DNA of 64,000 nucleotides from Acinetobacter sp. P8-3-8 (GCF_000214135.1 NZ_AFIE01000004.1:62001-126000), one strand, 5' to 3'; counted from the stretch's first letter, positions 51,236-60,412 are shown. The notes: generated by a model from the letters alone, not told the origin. Numbers and translations: made by a program.

Positions 51236-52939
51236 ATGCAAAACATTCAAATAAAACAACGTCCATTTCTAACACGCCCTGAACAATTTCAGGGCGTGTC
51301 ACCCTTTATTGCTGAAATTTTGGCACGTCGTGGTGTGCAATCTGAACAAGAGCTTGATTTAAAACTCAAATATTTACTTGCACCGAAAATGAAAGGCTTA
51401 GATCAAGCCATTCAAATCATTGATCAAGCCATTGATGAAAATAAAAAAATGGTCATCGTTGGTGACTATGATGCAGATGGTGCAACCAGTACCACATTGA
51501 TGATTTTGGCACTGCGTGAAATGGGCGCTGATGTGCAATATTTAGTACCCGATCGTTTTAAGTATGGCTATGGGTTAACCCCGAAAATTGCAGATTTAGC
51601 CTTTGAAAGCTTCCAACCAGATTTACTGATTACGGTTGATAATGGTATTTCTAGTCATGCAGGGGTTGAGCAAGCTCAAGCACATGGCATGCAAGTGATC
51701 ATTACCGATCATCATTTAACCACTAAAGAGACGCCTAAAGCTGAAGCCGTGGTCAATCCCAATCAATTGGGGTGTGAATTCCCTAGTAAAGCTTTGGCAG
51801 GTGTAGGCGTTGCTTTTTATTTATTGGCAAATTTAAGCAGTCATCGTGCTAAATTGAATAAATCGACTGCGAAAATGCCGCAGTATTTAGATTTGGTGGC
51901 ATTGGGAACCTATGCCGATGTGGCCAGTTTAGATTATAACAATCGAATTTTGGTCGATGCAGGTGTTAAACGCATTCAGCAAAATCAATGTCGTGCTGGA
52001 ATCAGTGCGTTATTGGATATTGCAGGGCGTGATCCAGCAGAACTAAAAGCTTCTGATTTAGGTTTTGTTTTGGGCCCGCGGATTAATGCCGCTGGGCGTA
52101 TGGAAACCATGGATATCGGGATTGAATGCTTATTAGCAACCGATATGCAAACAGCTTATGCATTGGCTCGACAATTAAATGATTTAAATTTAGAGCGTCG
52201 CCAAGTTGAATCTCAAATGAAGCAAGAGGCATTGGTTGCACTTGAGGGATTACAGCTTGATCAGGACAATTTACCTGCGGCATTGGTGATGTTTGAAGAA
52301 CATTGGCATCAAGGGGTGATTGGGATTGTTGCAGGGCGTTTAAAGGAACAATTTCACCGTCCAAGTATTATCTTTGCAGCAGATAAAGACGGTGTTCATA
52401 TTAAAGGTTCAGCACGTTCAATCGATGGAATTCATATCCGTGACTGTATAGAAAAAGTCGCTGAGCAATATCCGCATTTGGTTAGTCATTTTGGTGGGCA
52501 TGCAGCAGCGGCAGGTTTAACCATTCAAAAACAACATTTTGAAGAATTTAAACAGGTCTTTACTCAACTGATTGCACAATCGGAAGATGAATTGTTTCAA
52601 GCGACTTTATGGACAGATGGTGAGTTGCCAAGTCAGGCATTTCAAATTCAAACCGTCGATTTAATTGAAGCGATGGGGCCGTGGGGACAAAAGTTTCCTT
52701 CGCCTGTTTTTGAAGGTCAATTTCAAATACTGGATTATCGTTGGCTAAAAGAAGTACATCTTAAATTAAAATTGGCTTTGGAGAATGGTCAATCTGTGGA
52801 TGCTATTGCGTTTAATGCATTAAATAAATTTAACTTTGATCCCATGCAAAAAAATGTTCGTATTGTTTATGAGTTAGATAAAAATCAATTTAATGGCAAT
52901 GTTAGTTTGCAATTAAGAATGCTGCATTTACAACATTAA
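51236..52939 (+). CDS. recJ: single-stranded-DNA-specific exonuclease RecJ
   Basis: 5'-3' ssDNA exonuclease for recombination and mismatch repair. 567 residues: VIVGDYDADGATST (metal Asp motif), VDNGISSHAGV, ITDHHLT (DHH), GVGVAFYLL, the DHHA1 region with SHFGGHAAAAGLTI, and a C-terminal OB-like part. The ATG at 51236 follows the pdxH TAA without a gap, which implies coupling. No terminator is visible; a family-2 repeat begins 24 bp later. Confidence 0.95.
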   Translation: MQNIQIKQRPFLTRPEQFQGVSPFIAEILARRGVQSEQELDLKLKYLLAPKMKGLDQAIQIIDQAIDENKKMVIVGDYDADGATSTTLMILALREMGADVQYLVPDRFKYGYGLTPKIADLAFESFQPDLLITVDNGISSHAGVEQAQAHGMQVIITDHHLTTKETPKAEAVVNPNQLGCEFPSKALAGVGVAFYLLANLSSHRAKLNKSTAKMPQYLDLVALGTYADVASLDYNNRILVDAGVKRIQQNQCRAGISALLDIAGRDPAELKASDLGFVLGPRINAAGRMETMDIGIECLLATDMQTAYALARQLNDLNLERRQVESQMKQEALVALEGLQLDQDNLPAALVMFEEHWHQGVIGIVAGRLKEQFHRPSIIFAADKDGVHIKGSARSIDGIHIRDCIEKVAEQYPHLVSHFGGHAAAAGLTIQKQHFEEFKQVFTQLIAQSEDELFQATLWTDGELPSQAFQIQTVDLIEAMGPWGQKFPSPVFEGQFQILDYRWLKEVHLKLKLALENGQSVDAIAFNALNKFNFDPMQKNVRIVYELDKNQFNGNVSLQLRMLHLQH

Positions 52940-52963
52940 CCACAATAAATAGCGCTAATTAAA

Positions 52964-53270
52964 TTAACGTCAGTTCGGGATAGATTTTGATGTAAGTTAT
53001 TGAAAAGATTGATCAGGCACAGCGGAGTCCCATCGTTTAAAGTCAGATGTAGGGATTAACCTTCGGTTCGACCTGAGAGGTACTACCTCGCAAGGCTTTC
53101 GGGAAAAGTAGGCAAAACCATTTGTCAGTCGCCAACTCGACAGATACTATCAAGTACCTAATATATTGCAAAAACAGTATATTACAGATGTAGCCCTGCC
53201 TCGAACAATGCGACTGACATTTCCACGTATCATATAGCTGGGAAAATATCTTATCCCGAACTCAGGTTAA
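52964..53270. repeat. Dispersed inverted-repeat element, family 2, short copy
   Basis: A 307-bp non-coding unit, same family as 23079-23473. Ends are TTAACGTCAGTTCGGGATA and TATCCCGAACTCAGGTTAA, an imperfect terminal inverted repeat. An internal pair GTCAGTCGC (53124-53132) and GCGACTGAC (53210-53218) would make a second nested stem. The flanks read ATTAAA on both sides (52958-52963 and 53271-53276), a possible 6-bp target duplication, though the region is AT-rich. It lies between the convergent recJ and a porin gene. Confidence 0.82.
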
Positions 53271-53277
53271 ATTAAAT

Positions 53278-53305
53278 AAAAAACCGCTCGATTGAGCGGT
53301 TTTTT
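53278..53305 (-). terminator. Terminator of the first porin gene (usable on both strands)
   Basis: AAAAAACCGCTC and GAGCGGTTTTTT form a 12-bp stem around GATT, 14 bp past the stop of the minus-strand porin and just beyond the family-2 repeat. Confidence 0.9.
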
Positions 53306-53318
53306 ATAGAGTTGTAAA

Positions 53319-54089
53319 TTAGAAGCGGTAACCAGCACGTACACCATAAGTGTTGTAGTCATCACCGAAACCAACACGACCTTCAACGCTAACTTGTTGA
53401 TTTAAGAATTTTTTCGCAGAAATACCGAATTCATCACGTTCAGTTAAATCATTGTTGTAGTAGTCTGCACCAACACTTAAGGTTTTATCTAAATACAAAT
53501 CACTACGTACTTTGTATTCATCTAGATCACCGAAAGCACCATAAGCTTCAAAATTAGCATCGTATTGACCAAGTTTTGTTACATATTTAGCACGTACTGT
53601 TGGGTCTGCACCATCGTCACCATTTTTTTCATCATAACCTGTCACACCTAAAGCAAGTAATAAACCAGGTGCTGGTAAATAACCGACTTCTGCGCCGTAT
53701 GTTGTGACTTTAGCATCGATCGAGGTGTCATCAACTTCAAGCTCATTACGCGCTACACGACCACTCACGTAGAAATCGCTATTCGGTACATAGTATTCAA
53801 GGCCTGCACCATATTGTGTATCTTTGATACCATCGTTATCAGCGTACTCTACATTGGCTTTTACATTGCTGGCACGATCAAGGAAAGCAGCTTCATTGAG
53901 TGGTGAATTACGAATTTGAACAGGGTTAAAGTAATAAGTACCATCTACACCGAAATTATGGGTTGCATCATAATCGTCCCAATCAGCATAGGTATAAGAA
54001 CCGCCTACTTCCGCTTGATACGCATGTGCTGCTGTACCTGTCATTGCGATAGTAGATAGAAGCGCTGATGCAATTGCTAACTTTTTCAT
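53319..54089 (-). CDS. Omp33-36-type putative porin
   Basis: Outer-membrane beta-barrel, 256 residues: signal peptide MKKLAIASALLSTIAMTGTAAHA, mature start YQAEVGGSYTY, then GTYYFNPVQIRNSPLNEAAFLDRASNV, the block shared with the Acinetobacter 33-36 kDa porin (Omp33-36), and a C-terminal GVRAGYRF with the aromatic assembly signal. The ATG at 54089 has GGGGGAAG upstream. The next gene upstream (54400) is a paralogue in the same orientation. Porin function for water or small solutes is inferred from the family. Confidence 0.8.
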   Translation of the reverse strand: MKKLAIASALLSTIAMTGTAAHAYQAEVGGSYTYADWDDYDATHNFGVDGTYYFNPVQIRNSPLNEAAFLDRASNVKANVEYADNDGIKDTQYGAGLEYYVPNSDFYVSGRVARNELEVDDTSIDAKVTTYGAEVGYLPAPGLLLALGVTGYDEKNGDDGADPTVRAKYVTKLGQYDANFEAYGAFGDLDEYKVRSDLYLDKTLSVGADYYNNDLTERDEFGISAKKFLNQQVSVEGRVGFGDDYNTYGVRAGYRF

Positions 54090-54399
54090 GGATTCTTCCC
54101 CCATTTGGAAATGATTAGGCTAAAAAGTTTTTTAAATCTTTTGTTACATCTTTAAGTTTAGAGTGAATGTGAATATCGTCAACCTAAGCAACGTAACAGA
54201 ACTGTAGTTTTAGTAGGTTTGTGTAATTTTTTAAATTTAACTTATTGATAAATATTAATAATAATCTGTGTTTAATTTTATTAAAACTGTGTAGATAGTG
54301 TGGAGAATGATAGTAATTAAGTGAATAGTAAATATATTTTGTAATAAAAAAGGCATTTTTAGAGAAAAATGCCTTTTAAAAATTGTTTCAATTTTAAGT
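54090..54399. other. 310-bp gap between two porin genes
   Basis: Holds the terminator of the upstream porin (54346-54377) and otherwise AT-rich sequence that must carry the promoter of the downstream porin. No ORF and no clear operator were found. Confidence 0.6.
54346..54377 (-). terminator. Terminator of the second porin gene
   Basis: AAAAGGCATTTTT and AAAAATGCCTTTT form a 13-bp stem around a 4-nt loop; on the minus strand it is followed by TTTATTAC. It lies 23 bp past the stop. Confidence 0.85.
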
Positions 54400-55257
54400 T
54401 TAGAAGCGGAATGTTCCATTCACATTAAATGCTTGTAGGTCATCCCCAAAGCCTACTGAACCACCTACAGCAAAGACATCATTTAAGAAATATTTGCTAC
54501 GAATGGCAAAATAATCAATATCATCATCGCCATTGTCTTCAAAGCTATAAGCAGCACCAAGACTCAATGCTTTGTTGAAGTAATAGTCTGCACCTACCGT
54601 GACATGATCTTCATCGCCAAATGCACCATCTGCTTCAAGATTGACATATTGGTCAGCCATACCGACTGGGAAGACATATTTTGCTTTTACTGCAAAAGCA
54701 TTGTCCTCATCGTTTTCATCATCGCCGTTATAACCGTCTACACCTGCAGCAACGAGTAAATTGCTCATTGGCATGTAGCCGACTAAGGCACGATAATTGG
54801 TACGATCATATTCATCTTTGTAGTAGTCAGAGCCATAAGAGAAGCGATCTTTCTCTTGGTATTTTTCATGATTCATTCCAATGTCTGCATTGAAATAAAA
54901 TTGTTGATAAAAATATTCTACACCCACCACAAAATTATGATTTTGATACTCATCTTTTCGAGTGCCGTTCACACCCATTTGATCTTCGATGGTATAACGG
55001 TCACTTTTTTGCTGGGTATAATCGTAAGCGCCATACACATTACTGGCATGATTTAAAAAAGCGCCTTCGTTTAATGGTCCTTTGCTTGATTGCACAGGCT
55101 CGAAATAAAAAGTACCTTTGAGATCAAGTCGGTTGTCCGAATCGGTATAGTCATCATCATGGTTTACATAAGTATAACCAGCATCCATTTGTGCGATATA
55201 GGCAAAGCTAGAGCTGGTGATTGCGGTCAAGAATAAAGCAAGTAATGAGCGTTTCAT
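54400..55257 (-). CDS. Omp33-36-type putative porin (paralogue)
   Basis: 285 residues: signal peptide MKRSLLALFLTAITSSSFA, then YIAQMDAGYTYVNHDDDY, GTFYFEPVQSSKGPLNEGAFLNHASNV (same block as the neighbour at 53319) and C-terminal FNVNGTFRF. Very acidic (many Asp/Glu runs in the predicted loops). GAGGATTT precedes the ATG. The two genes are tandem paralogues, each with its own terminator, so they can be expressed separately. It is divergent from prfB. Confidence 0.8.
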   Translation of the reverse strand: MKRSLLALFLTAITSSSFAYIAQMDAGYTYVNHDDDYTDSDNRLDLKGTFYFEPVQSSKGPLNEGAFLNHASNVYGAYDYTQQKSDRYTIEDQMGVNGTRKDEYQNHNFVVGVEYFYQQFYFNADIGMNHEKYQEKDRFSYGSDYYKDEYDRTNYRALVGYMPMSNLLVAAGVDGYNGDDENDEDNAFAVKAKYVFPVGMADQYVNLEADGAFGDEDHVTVGADYYFNKALSLGAAYSFEDNGDDDIDYFAIRSKYFLNDVFAVGGSVGFGDDLQAFNVNGTFRF

Positions 55258-55441
55258 AAAATCCTCTGAGCAGTTTATAGTTGTCTATTGTTTAATATTT
55301 ATTAAAAATAATGCGCTATTGTTCACAAAAAATACACTTTGGTCAATTGCTTTGTTAAATAAAAATGCAATATCTCAACTTTTTCTGCACTGTGGTAGAA
55401 TGCTTCCGAATTAAAAGACGTCAAATGTGAGATTAAAACTC

Positions 55442-56537
55442 GTGGAAATTAATCCTTATTTAAACCAGCTAAAAGACTTAAATGACCGTGGTCTAACACT
55501 ACGGGGGTATCTTTGACTACGATCTGAAGAAAGAGCGTTTAGAAGAGGTTCTCCGCGAGTTAGAAGACCCTGCCATTTGGAATGACCAAAGTCGTGCGCA
55601 AGCAATGGCAAAAGAAAAGGGCGAACTTGAAAATGTTATCAATGTGCTAGAAGGCTTAGCTAATCAGCTTGAAGATGCTAAAGCAATGCTTGATTTAGCA
55701 GTCGAAGCTGATGATGAAAGCTTGTTGGCTGATGTACAAGCTGAGCTTGATTCAAGTGAAGAAGAATTAGCAAAACTTGAATTCCGTCGTATGTTTAGTA
55801 ATCCGATGGATCCAAACCCATGCTATGTCGAAATCCAAGCGGGTTCAGGTGGTACAGAAGCACAAGATTGGGCTTCAATGCTACTGCGTATGTATATGCG
55901 TTGGATTGAACGTCATGGTTTCAAAGCTGAATTGATGGAAGAATCAGACGGTGATGTCGCAGGGATTAAATCTGCAACGATTCGTGTTGAAGGTGAATAT
56001 GCTTATGGTTGGTTACGTACAGAATCAGGTGTACACCGCCTAGTACGTAAGTCACCATTTGACTCGGGTAACCGTCGTCATACCTCATTCTCAGCGGTAT
56101 TTGTATCACCTGAAGTGGATGATAATATTGAAATTGACATCAATCCTGCGGATGTTCGTACCGATACTTACCGTGCGTCTGGTGCAGGTGGTCAGCACAT
56201 TAACAAAACCGATTCAGCGGTACGTTTAACGCATGCACCTACAGGAATCGTGGTGGCTTGTCAGAACCAGCGTTCACAACATGCCAACCGTGATCATGCT
56301 TGGAAGCAGTTACGTGCAAAACTCTATGAATTAGAGATGCAAAAACGTAATGATGCAGCTAAAGCACTTGAAGACACTAAGTCTGATATTGGTTGGGGTA
56401 GTCAAATTCGTTCATACGTTTTGGATGACTCTCGTATCAAAGACTTACGTACCAGTGTAGAAAGTTCAAATACAGGTGCTGTATTGGACGGTGACTTAGA
56501 TAAGTTTATTGAAGCAAGCTTAAAACAAGGGCTATAA
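55442..56537 (+). CDS. prfB: peptide chain release factor 2 (programmed +1 frameshift)
   Basis: Recognises UGA and UAA stops. Translation starts at GTG 55442 ([24 protein letters not shown]) and meets an in-frame TGA at 55514-55516; the message continues in the +1 frame as [12 protein letters not shown] to 56537, about 364 residues in all. The slippery CTTTGA with the internal GGGGG ribosome-like stimulator at 55503-55507 is the standard RF2 autoregulatory site. The catalytic GGQ is in [19 protein letters not shown] and the anticodon-like tripeptide region is upstream. A TAGAAT -10 with an extended TG lies at 55396-55401. Confidence 0.95.
55503..55517 (+). other. RF2 +1 frameshift site
   Basis: GGGGGTATCTTTGAC: the G-run acts as an internal Shine-Dalgarno, CTT-TGA is the slip. 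When RF2 is scarce, ribosomes pause at TGA (55514-55516) and shift +1 to read GAC. Confidence 0.95.
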
Positions 56538-56609
56538 GCCTTTAGTTTGTAAATTAAATACTTAACAAAAGCAAAGCTTTAACAGCTAATTACATTAATA
56601 TCTAAAAAA

Positions 56610-56627
56610 TTCGATATAAAAATCGAA
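56610..56627. promoter_or_regulatory. Probable ArsR-family operator
   Basis: TTCGATATAAAAATCGAA is a 6+6 bp inverted repeat with a 6-bp spacer; CGATATA recurs at 56634-56640, where TATAGT is a good -10. The dyad lies 65-82 bp before the regulator start, as expected for autoregulation. Confidence 0.5.
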
Positions 56628-56691
56628 AAAATGCGATATAGTGTATTCAAGATGCTGAACAGAGCTTTGCACTTTATTGAATGTGTCTAAG

Positions 56692-56991
56692 ATGGATATT
56701 GATTTAATTTTTAAGGCATTGGCAAATCCGACTCGACGACAAATACTGGAATGGTTGAAAAATCCACAACAGTTTTTATCGGAAGAGCAATGCGGTGGCT
56801 TTAATCGTGGTGTCTGTGCAGGGAATATCGAAAAACTCGGTAATGTCTCTCAGTCAACGATGTCCAATCATTTATCTGTATTACAACAGGCAGGTTTAAT
56901 TCAGGCGGAAAAATATGGTCAATGGTCATATTTTTCTCGCAATGAAGCTTTAATTCAGCAATATATTGAATATCTACACAGCTCACTTTAA
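56692..56991 (+). CDS. ArsR-family transcriptional regulator, cysteine-containing
   Basis: 99-residue winged-helix regulator: DLIFKALANPTRRQILEWL opening and NVSQSTMSNHLSVLQQAGLIQAEKYGQWSYF as recognition helix and wing. Between helix 1 and the HTH lies an insertion EEQCGGFNRGVCAGN with C34 and C42, the only cysteines; it does not match the classic ArsR ELCVCDL metal site. Its operon partner is an Old Yellow Enzyme, so sensing of electrophiles or oxidants by these thiols is plausible. ATG at 56692 is chosen, with GTG 56683 and TTG 56677 as alternatives. The OYE gene starts 44 bp later. Confidence 0.8.
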   Translation: MDIDLIFKALANPTRRQILEWLKNPQQFLSEEQCGGFNRGVCAGNIEKLGNVSQSTMSNHLSVLQQAGLIQAEKYGQWSYFSRNEALIQQYIEYLHSSL

Positions 56992-57035
56992 ATCCTTTTC
57001 ATCATGCAGTGGAAAAAGTGAGTCATGAGGTTAAT

Positions 57036-58121
57036 ATGGCTGAACTTATTTCTCCCTTAACGCTTGGCGATTTAAAACTTAAAAATCGCGTAGTGATGGC
57101 GCCTTTAACACGGAGTCGTGCAACGGCTGATCGTGTTCCTACAGCAATGATGGCTGAATACTATGCACAACGTGCCAGTGCAGGCTTAATCATTTCTGAA
57201 GCAACCGTAATTTCTGAAGAAGCCAATGGTTATTTAAATACCCCGGGGCTTTTTACAGATGCTCAAGTTGAGGGATGGAAAACAGTCACTCAAGCTGTAC
57301 ATGAAAAACAAGGTTTAATCGTCGCGCAGTTATGGCATGTTGGTCGTGTTTCACACCCTGATTTACTCGATGGAGAAACACCTGTTTCTGCCAGTAATGT
57401 GCAACAAGCTGGACATGTGAGTTTACTTCGTCCAAAACGTGAATATGTTGTTCCACGTCCATTAGAAATTGCTGAAATTCATCAGATTATCCAACAATTT
57501 AAACAAGCTGCGATTAACGCTAAATCTGCCGGATTTGATGGCGTAGAATTGCATGCTGCCAATGGTTATTTGATCGATCAATTCTTGCAAAGTTCAACCA
57601 ATCAGCGTGAAGATGAGTACGGTGGTTCGGTTGAAAATCGTGCACGTTTCCTCCTTGAAGTGGTTGATGCTTTGATCGAAGTTTGGGGTGCAGGACGTGT
57701 TGGTGTCCATTTAGCACCACGTGGTGATGAGCATGATATGGGTGATGCTCATCCACGTGAAACCTTTGGTTATGCATTGGAAGAATTAGGTAAACGTAAA
57801 ATTGCTTTCTTCTTTACTCGTGAATATTTGGCTGATGACAGCATTAGTGATTATATGAAAGCTCGCTCTGGTGGTGTGCCATATATTGCCAATATGCGTT
57901 TAAGCCGTGAAGATGCGATTGATCTATTGGCTACGGGTCAAGCAGATGCAGTGTCTTTTGGTAAGGCTTATATTGCCAATCCTGATTTGTTTGAGCGTTT
58001 AGTTGCTGATGCACCTTTAAATGAATTGGTGTTTGAAAATATGATCGGTTCGCAGACTGCGGAAGGTTATACTGATTATCCAACTTTGGCAGAAATGTCT
58101 GAAAGTGAGCTATCTGCTTAA
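57036..58121 (+). CDS. nemA: alkene reductase (Old Yellow Enzyme, NemA-like)
   Basis: FMN-dependent NAD(P)H reductase of activated C=C bonds and nitro compounds. 361 residues: LISPLTLGDLKLKNRVVMAPLTRSRA, the TIM-barrel FMN block QLWHVGRVSHP, GFDGVELHAANGYLIDQFLQS (His-Ala-Ala-Asn substrate/flavin site), EYGGSVENRARFLLEV and VSFGKAYIANPDL. ATG at 57036 has GAGG at good spacing. Downstream of the cysteine-containing ArsR-type gene, a common electrophile-response pair. A terminator follows at 58165. Confidence 0.9.
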   Translation: MAELISPLTLGDLKLKNRVVMAPLTRSRATADRVPTAMMAEYYAQRASAGLIISEATVISEEANGYLNTPGLFTDAQVEGWKTVTQAVHEKQGLIVAQLWHVGRVSHPDLLDGETPVSASNVQQAGHVSLLRPKREYVVPRPLEIAEIHQIIQQFKQAAINAKSAGFDGVELHAANGYLIDQFLQSSTNQREDEYGGSVENRARFLLEVVDALIEVWGAGRVGVHLAPRGDEHDMGDAHPRETFGYALEELGKRKIAFFFTREYLADDSISDYMKARSGGVPYIANMRLSREDAIDLLATGQADAVSFGKAYIANPDLFERLVADAPLNELVFENMIGSQTAEGYTDYPTLAEMSESELSA

Positions 58122-58164
58122 CCTTCCAGTTTTACTGCTTTATTAAATGTTTTGTTGCGATGTA

Positions 58165-58204
58165 AAAGCTGTATTTGTTTAAAAATGAATACAGCTTTAT
58201 TTTT
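58165..58204 (+). terminator. Terminator of the alkene reductase gene
   Basis: AAAGCTGTATT (58165-58175) pairs with AATACAGCTTT (58188-58198), followed by ATTTTTG. Confidence 0.8.
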
Positions 58205-58396
58205 GACAAACTTATTTTAAAACAATCAAAGTCAGTCAATTCTATATTCCCATATTGGTTGAAATTAGAAAATCTGTAATGTTGTTTTGAGTACGACAAC
58301 AAATTGTTCAATGTGATTCAATAACAACATTATGCATTAACAACTGAATACGGCTCTGTTATATTTGCCGATTGAATTTATTTTGGGGCATTTTGT

Positions 58397-59677
58397 TTGG
58401 CTACTCCTTTTTGGTATAACGCAGCTCTCGCAATCGTCAAACCGTTATATAAATGGCGAATAAAAAAACGTGCGCAAAATATGCAGCAATATCAACAAGA
58501 ATGTCTTGAACGATTTGGCCCATTTCAACCACCTAAGAATAAACAAAGCATTTGGTTCCATTGTGTTTCTGTCGGTGAAACCAATGCTGCACAACCTTTG
58601 ATCGAACATTATTTAAAATTAGGTCATCATGTTTTAGTCACCAATACCACCAAGACTGGGCAGACCCGTTCTAAATCATTATTTTTAAAAGCACCTTATG
58701 AATCGCAATTTCAAGCCGTCTATTTACCTGCGGATCAAAAGTATTTAATTGCTGATTTTTATCAGAAACATCAACCTCGTTTATTGATCTTGGTTGAAAC
58801 TGAGCTCTGGCCGAATTTAATTGATCAAGCCAAACAGTTCAAAGTTCCCTGTATTTTGGTCAATGCACGGTTGTCTGAAAAGTCTGCTCAAGGCTATGGC
58901 AAAGTGCCGAGTTTGACACGTCCAATGCTACAAAATTTAGATCGTTTATTGGCGCAAGATTTAGCAACGCAGCAACGTTTTATTGATTTAGGTATTCAAC
59001 AAAACCGTACAGAAGTGGTGGGAAGTATTAAATTTGATATCTCTGCACCTGAAGCATTTATTGAAAAAGCAGTACAGTTGAAGCAGGATTTGCATTTAGC
59101 TTCTCGTAAAATCATCACCATTGCCAGTACGCATTCACCTGAAGAAGAAAAACTACTCACTACTTTGAAACCTTATTTAGATCAGCATCCAGATTGGCTC
59201 TGTATTGTTGTGCCACGCCATCCTGAACGTTTTGATGAAGTTTTTGAAATTGCACAGCGTTTAAATTTAAATACCCAAAGGCGTAGTTTAAACCAGTCTA
59301 TTCAATCAGATACTCAGGTTTATTTGGCCGATAGTATGGGTGAAATGTGGCTTTGGTATGCGCTTAGTCAAGTTTGTTTTGTCGGTGGTTCATTGAATGA
59401 GCCGGGTGGTGGACATAATATTTTAGAGCCAATGGTTTTGGATGTACCGACCGTTATTGGCCCGAATTATTTTAATTTCCAAGTCATTGTCGATGAATTT
59501 CTACAAGCAGATGCTGTAAAGGTTGGGTTATCTGTTGATGAAGTCGTGCAGCTCTTGGTGCGTTGTTTAGAAGATGCAAATTTTGCTCAGCAGTTGAGTC
59601 AACATGCAATTGAAGTTTTAAATCGCAATAAGGGTTCTTTGCAAAAACATATTGCTGTGATTGATGGGTATTTATAA
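58397..59677 (+). CDS. waaA: 3-deoxy-D-manno-octulosonic acid transferase
   Basis: Adds Kdo residues to the lipid IVA/lipid A precursor in the inner membrane. 426 residues of GT30: HCVSVGETNAAQPLIEHYL, TNTTKTGQTR, LVETELWPNLIDQAKQF, PRHPERF and the nucleotide-sugar block GSLNEPGGGHNILEPM. Start appears to be TTG at 58397 (MATPFWYNAAL), with GGGGC eight bases upstream; no ATG lies nearby in frame. rsmE follows 21 bp later. Confidence 0.95.
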   Translation: MATPFWYNAALAIVKPLYKWRIKKRAQNMQQYQQECLERFGPFQPPKNKQSIWFHCVSVGETNAAQPLIEHYLKLGHHVLVTNTTKTGQTRSKSLFLKAPYESQFQAVYLPADQKYLIADFYQKHQPRLLILVETELWPNLIDQAKQFKVPCILVNARLSEKSAQGYGKVPSLTRPMLQNLDRLLAQDLATQQRFIDLGIQQNRTEVVGSIKFDISAPEAFIEKAVQLKQDLHLASRKIITIASTHSPEEEKLLTTLKPYLDQHPDWLCIVVPRHPERFDEVFEIAQRLNLNTQRRSLNQSIQSDTQVYLADSMGEMWLWYALSQVCFVGGSLNEPGGGHNILEPMVLDVPTVIGPNYFNFQVIVDEFLQADAVKVGLSVDEVVQLLVRCLEDANFAQQLSQHAIEVLNRNKGSLQKHIAVIDGYL

Positions 59678-59698
59678 TCAGGATTAGAAAATTTTCTT

Positions 59699-60412
59699 AT
59701 GAATATCGTCTTATTAGATCCTCGTCAAACCCAAACTGAAATCTGGACGATTAGTGCCAAAAGACAAATTGAGCATCTGAAAGCTCATGTCAATGTACAA
59801 GTAGGCGATAGTTTAAAAGTTGGGATTCGTGATGGAAAACGTTATCTAACTGAAATTATTCACATTACAGAAAGTTCGATTCAAATCAAACCGATTCAAG
59901 AAGAAACTGTACCTCAGAAATTACCTGTAACTTTAATTGTGGCATTGCCACGCCCCAAGGTTTTACGCCGTTTAATCATGGATGCAGTGACGCTGGGTGT
60001 GGATAAGTTGATTCTTATTCACAGCTATCGAGTAGATAAAAGTTATTGGCAAACGCCGTTTTTACAACAGCTTGATCATTATGTCACTTTAGGATTGGAG
60101 CAAGCGGGCGACACGATTGCACCTAAAATTGAGCTGTATAAACGCTTTAAACCTTTTACAGAAGATATTCTTCCAACTTTAATTACAGCGCAATTACCAG
60201 CTTATGTGGCACATCCTTATGCTGAACAAGCAATGCCTTTTGCAATTGATCATCCATGCACAGTGATCATTGGTCCAGAGGGTGGCTTTATCCCTTATGA
60301 AGTTGATTTATTCATTCAAAACGGTTGCCAAGCTGTGAGCTTAGGCAACCGTATTTTGCGTACTGAAACGGTTATTCCTTATGTACTTGGAAGACTATTT
60401 AGCACGGGCTGA
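59699..60412 (+). CDS. rsmE: 16S rRNA (uracil1498-N3)-methyltransferase
   Basis: SPOUT-class methyltransferase that modifies U1498 of 16S rRNA. 237 residues: N-terminal PUA-like domain (RQIEHLKAHVNVQVGDSLKVG), VALPRPKVLRRLIMDAVTLGVDKL, and the trefoil-knot SAM site IGPEGGFIPYEVDLF and LGNRILRTETVIPYVLG. The 3' end overlaps the convergent mscS gene by 18 bp. Confidence 0.93.
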   Translation: MNIVLLDPRQTQTEIWTISAKRQIEHLKAHVNVQVGDSLKVGIRDGKRYLTEIIHITESSIQIKPIQEETVPQKLPVTLIVALPRPKVLRRLIMDAVTLGVDKLILIHSYRVDKSYWQTPFLQQLDHYVTLGLEQAGDTIAPKIELYKRFKPFTEDILPTLITAQLPAYVAHPYAEQAMPFAIDHPCTVIIGPEGGFIPYEVDLFIQNGCQAVSLGNRILRTETVIPYVLGRLFSTG

